Part shown: positions 58,377 to 64,000 of the stretch, in pieces
Numbering within the stretch: position 1 is the first letter of the stretch
How the letters are laid out: every line of letters starts with the position of its first letter
NCBI RefSeq assembly: GCF_013408445.1
Contig: NZ_JACBZL010000001.1
Location: forward strand, 620,001 to 684,000
DNA length: 64,000 nt
Source: Corynebacterium tuberculostearicum
Lineage (GTDB): Bacteria; Actinomycetota; Actinomycetes; Mycobacteriales; Mycobacteriaceae
Direction of reading: 5' to 3'
Notes under the pieces: model-generated
Databases searched by the model: none
Seen by the model: only the letters and a program-made list of their open reading frames with translations
What the model was told of the DNA's origin: nothing
Translations under genes and position numbers: made by a program

Positions 58377-60044
58377 CTATTCCGTGTCCGTTGGGGCGGT
58401 GCTGTGCCAGCGATCCATATTCCAACCGATGCCCGAGACGCCAGTGTACGGCAGGACGCCTTCCACGTCGCGGCGGACGAGGAAGACGCGCGGCTGCGCG
58501 GAGAGAGGAATGGATGGTACATCCTTCCACAGAGCCTCTTCTGTCTTCTTCAGCTCCGCAGAGTTCTTCATGCTTGACTCCACAGTGGAATACTCCGTCT
58601 GGGGATCGACCGGGCCGAGGAAGGCATCGACGGTAGGCGCCCAGGTTTCCGGATCCATTTCCAAGTAGTGCTGGGACATGAACTCCCCAGACGCGTCCTC
58701 GATGGTGATACCAGCCGGCTCACAGGATGCACGGAGTTGTTCCACCATGGCGGCGTAGCGTTTGTCTGGCCCCAAATAGCCGACCTTGATGGTCGTACCG
58801 TTGAGGTCACCGGCCTTAGCCAAATCCGTGCCTTGGTGTTCCTTGCCCACCTTGTCTAGACCGCCGGCGACTGGGTTGGTCGCGGAGACGGTACGCAAGT
58901 AAGCCGGTGGCACCTCCACACCGGAGGCCGCTGAGCTTGCTTGCGCAACCGCCTGCTGATCGACGCAGGCCGCGAAGCTCTCGCGCGCCCACGGCTCCGC
59001 GAATACTCCAGCTTCAGATAGCGTGAGCGTATCCGTTAGCTCGCCGACCATTGGAGTGACCTCATAGGGGGACTCCCCTGCCTCATCCTTCGTGCTGTCC
59101 AGCCAGTCAGGATTTTCGCTTGCGGCATCGACTACGCGCAACGCGCCTTTATCTGCGAGCTTCTGTGCATCAGCCTCCGAAGGCCAGACCACAACATGAT
59201 CTTCCGCTGGGGCGTCTCCGAAGTACTTTTCGTTTGCCTTGAGAATAACCTCCCCTTCGTCGCCTACCTTGTCAATGACATAGGGTCCGAAGGAGACCTG
59301 CAGCTCGGGATCTAGTTGATCCTTGGCCACGGAAAAGCCATAGCGCCATTCCTTAGCTACCGGCGCAAGCGCCTGCATGTCTTCTACTGCCAGGGCGGCG
59401 TTGAGTTCCTCAATGCTCAACCCGGATTTCTTAGCCAGCGCATGGGCCGGCATGACCGTGCCGGCGCCAAACATGTGGCGCCAGCGCTGCCCCTGATCCT
59501 TGTTAAAGGTCAGGGTGAAGGTTTTGCTTTGGGGCTCACAGCTAAATTCCGAGATGTCATTCATCAACGGCATATGGGAGGCAAATTCAGCTGGATGAGT
59601 ACCGGCCACATACGTCAACAAGTAATCATCGCAGGTAACAGGAGTGCCATCGGAGAATACGGCGTCCTCCTCCAAAGTGAGCTGAACGCTGCGCTGGTCG
59701 CTGCCGGCAACGGGCGGAAGCTCTTCAGTTTCAACCAGATCCGCATTGGGAATTAATTCGCCAGAGGGACCGGGCACAAAAAGCCCCGGATAAAGCCGCG
59801 TAGACAGCAGTCCGGCGGAGGTAGCATCACCAAAAGACGTGCCAGCATTAGTGGTGGCCAAGCGGGAATTAACCTGGTAGCCAAAGTATCCATAGGATTC
59901 TGGCTCCTGGGGAGCACTAGAGGTGTCCTCCTCGCCGCCCTGCCCGCTACAGGCAGAAGCAGCTAGAGCTAGAGCTGAAACGCACGAGGCAATGGCCTTC
60001 CTTCCCCAGTGACGATTTCTAGAACTGCTCTTTGATTTAAGCAC
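58377..60044 (-). CDS. dciAE: Peptide ABC transporter substrate-binding lipoprotein
   Basis: Solute-binding protein family 5 (DppA/OppA-like). GTG 60044, GAGGG upstream, 555 aa. A lipoprotein signal peptide ends at LAASAC-SG (Cys32). Family text is seen in [24 protein letters not shown] and in the C-terminal [14 protein letters not shown]. No permease or ATPase genes are adjacent. The position between secF and apt corresponds to the C. glutamicum gene named dciAE (recalled); the ligand is not known from sequence. Confidence 0.88.
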   Translation of the reverse strand: MLKSKSSSRNRHWGRKAIASCVSALALAASACSGQGGEEDTSSAPQEPESYGYFGYQVNSRLATTNAGTSFGDATSAGLLSTRLYPGLFVPGPSGELIPNADLVETEELPPVAGSDQRSVQLTLEEDAVFSDGTPVTCDDYLLTYVAGTHPAEFASHMPLMNDISEFSCEPQSKTFTLTFNKDQGQRWRHMFGAGTVMPAHALAKKSGLSIEELNAALAVEDMQALAPVAKEWRYGFSVAKDQLDPELQVSFGPYVIDKVGDEGEVILKANEKYFGDAPAEDHVVVWPSEADAQKLADKGALRVVDAASENPDWLDSTKDEAGESPYEVTPMVGELTDTLTLSEAGVFAEPWARESFAACVDQQAVAQASSAASGVEVPPAYLRTVSATNPVAGGLDKVGKEHQGTDLAKAGDLNGTTIKVGYLGPDKRYAAMVEQLRASCEPAGITIEDASGEFMSQHYLEMDPETWAPTVDAFLGPVDPQTEYSTVESSMKNSAELKKTEEALWKDVPSIPLSAQPRVFLVRRDVEGVLPYTGVSGIGWNMDRWHSTAPTDTE

Positions 60045-60097
60045 CGTAATTTGCCCTCACTTCAGCTACCGCTTCGCCAAAATTTTACTACCGCAAG

Positions 60098-61258
60098 CTA
60101 CCGGCCCGGGCGCCAGGTTGCGCCAGGTTGCCCAGTGGACTCGGACGGATCGTCTTCGATCTCAGCCGGGGTGGACTTTGCGCTCACTGGTGAGACCACG
60201 GTGCGACCGGAGGATGCTGCGCCGGATTCTACCGCTGCATCCTGGTCCTTGCCGGCACGGTAGTCCGCGACCCGCTTGTTGTGGCGCTTGATCTTCTTGG
60301 ACATGTTGGCGAAGGTCACGACCAGCGGCGTAGCAAAGAAGATGGAGGAGAAAATGCCCTCGACCACGCCGATGAGCTGGATGAGTGCCAAATCGCGGAG
60401 GGTACCGATACCCATGAGCCACACGGCGACCACGAAGAGCGCGATGATAGGCAGCGCAGAAATTACCGAGGTAGAAATCGAGCGCATGACGGTCTGGTTA
60501 ATAGCCAAGTTTGTCAGCTCAGCAAAGGTCTTCTTGCGCTGGCCCTCGAGGCCTTCCGTATTTTCGTTGATCTTGTCAAAGACGATGACCGAGTCATACA
60601 TGGAGAAGGTCAGGACGGTAAGCAGACCAATAATGACGGCCGGGGAAACTTCGAAGCCAAAGAGGGCGTAAATACCGGCGATGATAACGCCGTCTGCAAT
60701 CAGCGCGATAATCGCGGCAAAAGCCATGTTCTTCTGCAAGCGAATGGCCACGTAGACGGTCGCGGCTACCAGGAAGACCAGCATGGCAATGAGCATGCGC
60801 TGGGTAATAGAAGAACCCCAGGATTCGGATACCGTGGACGAGCCAATGGCATCCGGGGTGGCCTTGCCGTTTTCATCCTTCGGCTGGAAGTTGTCATAGA
60901 TAGCCGCGCGGGCCGCATTCACGTCCTCTTGGCTCAGGCGCTCAGAAACGATTTCCAAGGTCTCGGAATCGCCAGCGCCCACGATGTGAACCTGCTCGGG
61001 TTCTACACCGGTGGAGTCTTCGAAGACCTGGCTTACCTCGTCTTCCTTGAGGTCGCCTGCCGGCATCGACAACGTGGTGCCGCCTTCGAAGTCAATCGAG
61101 AGCGAGAATCCACGAATAAGGATTGCGGCCACTGCGGCCACGATCAACGCGGCGGTGATGCCGTACCACAGCTTGGTGCGACCGATGAAGTCATAACCGC
61201 GCTCGTCCTCATAGAGGCGGTCCATCCGGGAAATTTTGTGCTTAGTCGAAACAGCCAT
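60098..61258 (-). CDS. secF: Protein translocase subunit SecF
   Basis: Proton-motive-force-driven partner of SecD in Sec export. 386 aa with an N-terminal helix (GITAALIVAAVAAILIRG), the D-E-G box FSLSIDFEGGTTL, a periplasmic domain and five further helices including TVLTFSMYDSVIVFDKINEN. The C-terminal ~60 residues are a hydrophilic tail. A 10-bp tandem duplication (GCGCCAGGTT twice, about 60109-60130) lies in the last codons. It starts 2 nt after secD. Confidence 0.97.
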   Translation of the reverse strand: MAVSTKHKISRMDRLYEDERGYDFIGRTKLWYGITAALIVAAVAAILIRGFSLSIDFEGGTTLSMPAGDLKEDEVSQVFEDSTGVEPEQVHIVGAGDSETLEIVSERLSQEDVNAARAAIYDNFQPKDENGKATPDAIGSSTVSESWGSSITQRMLIAMLVFLVAATVYVAIRLQKNMAFAAIIALIADGVIIAGIYALFGFEVSPAVIIGLLTVLTFSMYDSVIVFDKINENTEGLEGQRKKTFAELTNLAINQTVMRSISTSVISALPIIALFVVAVWLMGIGTLRDLALIQLIGVVEGIFSSIFFATPLVVTFANMSKKIKRHNKRVADYRAGKDQDAAVESGAASSGRTVVSPVSAKSTPAEIEDDPSESTGQPGATWRPGR

Positions 61259-61260
61259 GC

Positions 61261-63177
61261 TTATTTCTCCTCATCTTCCGCAGCATCTACGGGACGTGCG
61301 GTTCCTGCGGCAGAATCTCCTGCCGTTTCCTTGGTGGCTGGCTCCTTTGCACTCGCGGATTCAGCAGCGTTCGCTTGACGACGTCCCGATCCGAAGTAGC
61401 CGCGCTCACGGCGCTCTTCCACCAGTGCGTAGATACCGCCGAGGCCATTCATCGAAGGTTTAGCGGCAGCCGGACGGCGGCCGACCATCTGCATCAGTGG
61501 TGCCATGACCAGGAAGGATACGACTAGGTCGAAGACCGTGGTCAGGCCCATGGTAAAGGCGAAGCCCTTCACCTCACCGATGGCGAGGAAGTAGACCACA
61601 ACAGAGCCAATCAGGGTCACCGCGTTACCGGTCACAATGGTGGCACGCGCGCGCTCCCACGCCTTTTGTGTAGCGGAGCGGAAGGTGCGTCCCTCGAGGA
61701 GCTCGTCCTTGATGCGCTCGTAGTAGACCACGAAGGAGTCAGCGGTTGCGCCCACACCGATGACCAGACCGGCGATGCCGGAAAGGTCCAGCGAGTAACC
61801 GATCCAGCGGCCCAGCAGAACCAGGGAGCCATAGGTCAGTACGCCAGAGGCAATGAGGAAGATGAGGGATACGCCGGCCAGCGCGCGGAAGTAGTACAGC
61901 GAGTAGGCCATCACGAGTACCAGGCCAACAAGGCCTGCAATGAGGCCGGCCTGCAGAGCGGCCTTACCCAGTGTTGGCGGGATGGACTCTACGGTGCCAC
62001 CCGGCTCGCCATTTTCACCTGCGAAGGACAACGGCAGTGCGCCGTACTTCAGGTTATTAGCCAGGTTTTGTGCCTCTTCCTGGCTAAAGTCACCAGTAAT
62101 GGAGGTAGCAGAACCGACTGGGGTTGCTCCCTGAATGACCGGTGCGGAAATAACCCCAGAGTCAAGGGTGATGGCTACCTGGTCCTTCAAGTGTTCCTGC
62201 GTCAGGTCTGCCCAGGTCTGAGAACCGTTCGGGCCATCACCGGTCTTGAAGGAGAAGTTGATCTCCATCTGGCCGGACTGACCGTTCAGGCCGCCTTCGA
62301 TCGGAGAATTGGTATCGATCTCGTTACCGGTGAGGCGGGTGCCGTTTTCGTCCTTGATGCCATTGAGAAGCGGTGCTGGCTCCAGAACGTACGGGTTGCC
62401 CTTGGAGTAGTCACAAGTAACAAATGGCTTGGCAGGATCATCGGCGCCGGCCAGTGGATCGGTGCTGCCCTGGCAAGTCATCAGCGCGGAGGCTGCAGCC
62501 TGGGTGGTCGGGTCCTCGGACTGACGATCCTTCAGCAGCATCTCCGTGACTTCATCACGGCGCTTAGTCTGCTCGATGGAGTTGCTTGGCTCCTCAAGCG
62601 GCTTGGCGCTGACCTTAGGAGCCTTCTGTTTCTTTGGCTCCTTGCCAGTCATCTGGGCTTCTTGCTGAGCGACGGCCTTGGTCATCTGCTCCATCTGCTT
62701 ATTGGCCTCCTCTGCGCTCAGTACGTCGTACTTCACCCAGCGATTGGCCATATCTTCCAGCTCCTTATTGAGCTTTTCCATGTCCGGCATGGAGGGCTTA
62801 GCCACCGGACGGAAGAACAGCTGCGAGGTCTGGCCCACGGCCTGTGCCTGGGAGGCGTCTTCACCTGGCACGGTAATGACCAGGGTATTGCCGTTGATGA
62901 CAACCTCAGAACCAGAAACACCCATGCCGTTAACACGCTGTTCCAAAATGTTGCGTGCTTGCTTGAGCTGGTCTTGGGTGGGTTCCTCGCCTTGCGGCGC
63001 CAGCGTTACGCGGGTACCGCCCTGCAAGTCAATGCCAAGCTTTGGAGTGCTTTGACGGCTACCAGTTAAAAAGATAAGCGCATAGATAACAACCACAATG
63101 AGACCGAAGAGCGCGATCGCACGCTTCGGCCATTGGCGTTTGCTATTTTTCATAGCGCCACGGGATTTTGCGGACAA
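61261..63177 (-). CDS. secD: Protein translocase subunit SecD
   Basis: Promotes late steps of protein export with SecF. TTG 63177 is preferred as start because AGGAGA lies 7 nt upstream (638 aa); ATG 63153 has no Shine-Dalgarno. One N-terminal helix, KLGIDLQGGTRVTL, a large extracytoplasmic domain with an extra Lys/Glu/Gln-rich stretch (~150-220), and five C-terminal helices with GVGATADSFVVYYERIKDEL. The tail is Ala/Glu-rich. Confidence 0.96.
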   Translation of the reverse strand: MSAKSRGAMKNSKRQWPKRAIALFGLIVVVIYALIFLTGSRQSTPKLGIDLQGGTRVTLAPQGEEPTQDQLKQARNILEQRVNGMGVSGSEVVINGNTLVITVPGEDASQAQAVGQTSQLFFRPVAKPSMPDMEKLNKELEDMANRWVKYDVLSAEEANKQMEQMTKAVAQQEAQMTGKEPKKQKAPKVSAKPLEEPSNSIEQTKRRDEVTEMLLKDRQSEDPTTQAAASALMTCQGSTDPLAGADDPAKPFVTCDYSKGNPYVLEPAPLLNGIKDENGTRLTGNEIDTNSPIEGGLNGQSGQMEINFSFKTGDGPNGSQTWADLTQEHLKDQVAITLDSGVISAPVIQGATPVGSATSITGDFSQEEAQNLANNLKYGALPLSFAGENGEPGGTVESIPPTLGKAALQAGLIAGLVGLVLVMAYSLYYFRALAGVSLIFLIASGVLTYGSLVLLGRWIGYSLDLSGIAGLVIGVGATADSFVVYYERIKDELLEGRTFRSATQKAWERARATIVTGNAVTLIGSVVVYFLAIGEVKGFAFTMGLTTVFDLVVSFLVMAPLMQMVGRRPAAAKPSMNGLGGIYALVEERRERGYFGSGRRQANAAESASAKEPATKETAGDSAAGTARPVDAAEDEEK

Positions 63178-63391
63178 CGATAATCTCCTGTGCTGCTTAT
63201 AACAGGGTGTTTAAACATTAAATACGGCCCCGCCATACGGCGCAGGCACGTCAACAACGCACAATCGTACGTCATCAGGCGGAGTTTTCCTTAACGAGGG
63301 CCGGAAAAGGCCCAAAGTGTGACGGGGTCTACGCTCCGCGAAGGCCCCACCTACCTAGCAAACATTAAGGTAACTCTTAGGAAATGGCGGG

Positions 63392-63751
63392 CTATTTCTT
63401 CTCCTCGCCGTCAAACGGAGGGTATTTCTCATCTGGCAGGTCATCTGCCGCATCATTCTTCTCTTCCCCAGCAGCAGGACGGGCCAGGTCATTGGCCTCT
63501 TGTTCGGTGCGAATGACGGCCATCTTGTCAAAAGTAACCACCACGCCAGGGGCGATTTCTAGATCCACATCCTTGTCGCCAGCGCTGCGCACCACGCCGT
63601 GCACACCGCCCGCCGTAACGATGGCGTCGCCCGGCTGCAGGGAATTCTGGAGGGCCTGCATCTCATTTTGGCGCTGGCGCTGCTTTCGCATGGCCATAAA
63701 CGAGGGAACGACGAAGAGGATGCCAATAATGATGAGAATGATGATTTCCAT
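63392..63751 (-). CDS. yajC: Preprotein translocase subunit YajC
   Basis: Small accessory membrane protein of SecDF. 119 aa with one N-terminal helix (MEIIILIIIGILFVVPSF), a basic turn RKQRQRQNEMQ and the conserved LQPGDAIVTAGGVHGVV segment. The C-terminal ~30 residues are acidic. It lies 214 nt upstream of secD; that gap contains no ORF and one weak GGGCC/GGCCC hairpin near 63298-63313. Confidence 0.95.
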   Translation of the reverse strand: MEIIILIIIGILFVVPSFMAMRKQRQRQNEMQALQNSLQPGDAIVTAGGVHGVVRSAGDKDVDLEIAPGVVVTFDKMAVIRTEQEANDLARPAAGEEKNDAADDLPDEKYPPFDGEEKK

Positions 63752-63792
63752 AGCACCCTAGTGTGCCAGACGGCGATGCACACAGAAACCCC

Positions 63793-63814
63793 AAGGGGAC
63801 ATCGCCAAGCAGGC
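63793..63814. repeat. Dispersed short repeat, diverged copy between ruvB and yajC
   Basis: On the minus strand it reads GCCTGCTTGGCGATGTCCCC, matching the 43358 copy except for two transitions and the loss of one C. It fills part of the 74-nt ruvB-yajC gap. Confidence 0.6.
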
Positions 63815-63825
63815 TAGCCCTTGAA

Positions 63826-63999
63826 TTAAAACAGCCCGGCCGCGCCCTCCGGCGGGGTAAGCCCCAGGTGTCGCCATGCTGCAGCGGTAGCTACACGGCC
63901 GCGTCCAGTGCGCGCAACCATCCCGGCACGCACCAGGTAAGGCTCACACACCTCCTCGACCGTCGAGGGCTCCTCGCCCACTGCGATGGCCAGCGTGCT
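63826..63999 (-). CDS. ruvB: Holliday junction helicase RuvB (C-terminal end only)
   Basis: Only the last 57 codons are in the window. They match the RuvB winged-helix domain: [20 protein letters not shown], followed by [18 protein letters not shown], ending PPEGAAGLF. The position upstream of yajC-secD-secF is the conserved actinobacterial one. Confidence 0.95.
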   Translation of the reverse strand, partial: STLAIAVGEEPSTVEEVCEPYLVRAGMVARTGRGRVATAAAWRHLGLTPPEGAAGLF

Positions 64000-64000
64000 C

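Noticed and set aside
61666..63069. A 467-codon plus-strand frame opposite secD
   Set aside because: Composition shadow of secD; apparent hydrophobic stretches come from the reverse complement of polar codons.

Overview
The window is a stretch of Actinobacteria chromosome, most likely a Corynebacterium. The signs are the moderately high GC content, frequent GTG starts, mihF next to gmk-rpoZ-coaBC-metK, a PriA with eroded helicase motifs, a perfect McbR-type box in front of metK, the rel-apt-dciAE-secFD-yajC-ruvB order, and a CE1758/CE1759-type flavoenzyme pair. I cannot name the species. Nearly everything is vertically inherited core genome. I see no rRNA, tRNA, insertion sequence, prophage or CRISPR array.

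Layout. Positions 1-19962 are a nearly continuous minus-strand block. Read in transcription order it is pyrR-pyrB-pyrC-carA-carB-pyrF (pyrimidine synthesis), mihF-gmk-rpoZ-coaBC, metK, priA-def-fmt-rsmB-rpe, ribD-ribE. Positions 20108-22528 hold a plus-strand group (SRPBCC/SDR39U1-type protein and two YbjN paralogues) that meets nusB-efp tail to tail. A secreted SGNH hydrolase (24241-25137, plus) sits between efp and pepQ. pepQ follows the shikimate cluster aroE / prepilin peptidase / aroC-aroK-aroB-aroQ. Then come mltG-ruvX-alaS, rarA, an APH-like gene and aspS (all minus, to 40300).

Positions 40545-48135 are a mostly plus-strand, more accessory segment: a YpfJ-type zinc peptidase, a Pit phosphate transporter, a HEPN-like/CBS protein, a luciferase-like monooxygenase with its FMN reductase, L-serine dehydratase and a TetR regulator. 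Positions 48163-64000 return to core genes: hisS-MBL hydrolase, tpx, a membrane cyclophilin, a tiny secreted protein of unknown function, a DUF421 protein, a secreted 5'-nucleotidase, rel, apt, dciAE, secF, secD, yajC and the end of ruvB.

Regulation that can be read directly includes a McbR operator inside the metK promoter, a PyrR-like RNA loop next to the pyrR Shine-Dalgarno, and a strong promoter and terminator around the small secreted protein. There is also an inverted repeat over the sdaA promoter and several strong intrinsic terminators. The most unusual pattern is a short dispersed repeat (core CTTGSCGACGCCCCCTT) found in at least four intergenic places and, as an exact 25-bp copy, inside priA. 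No obviously new multi-gene system was found. The best leads are this repeat, the HEPN-CBS fusion and the small secreted protein.
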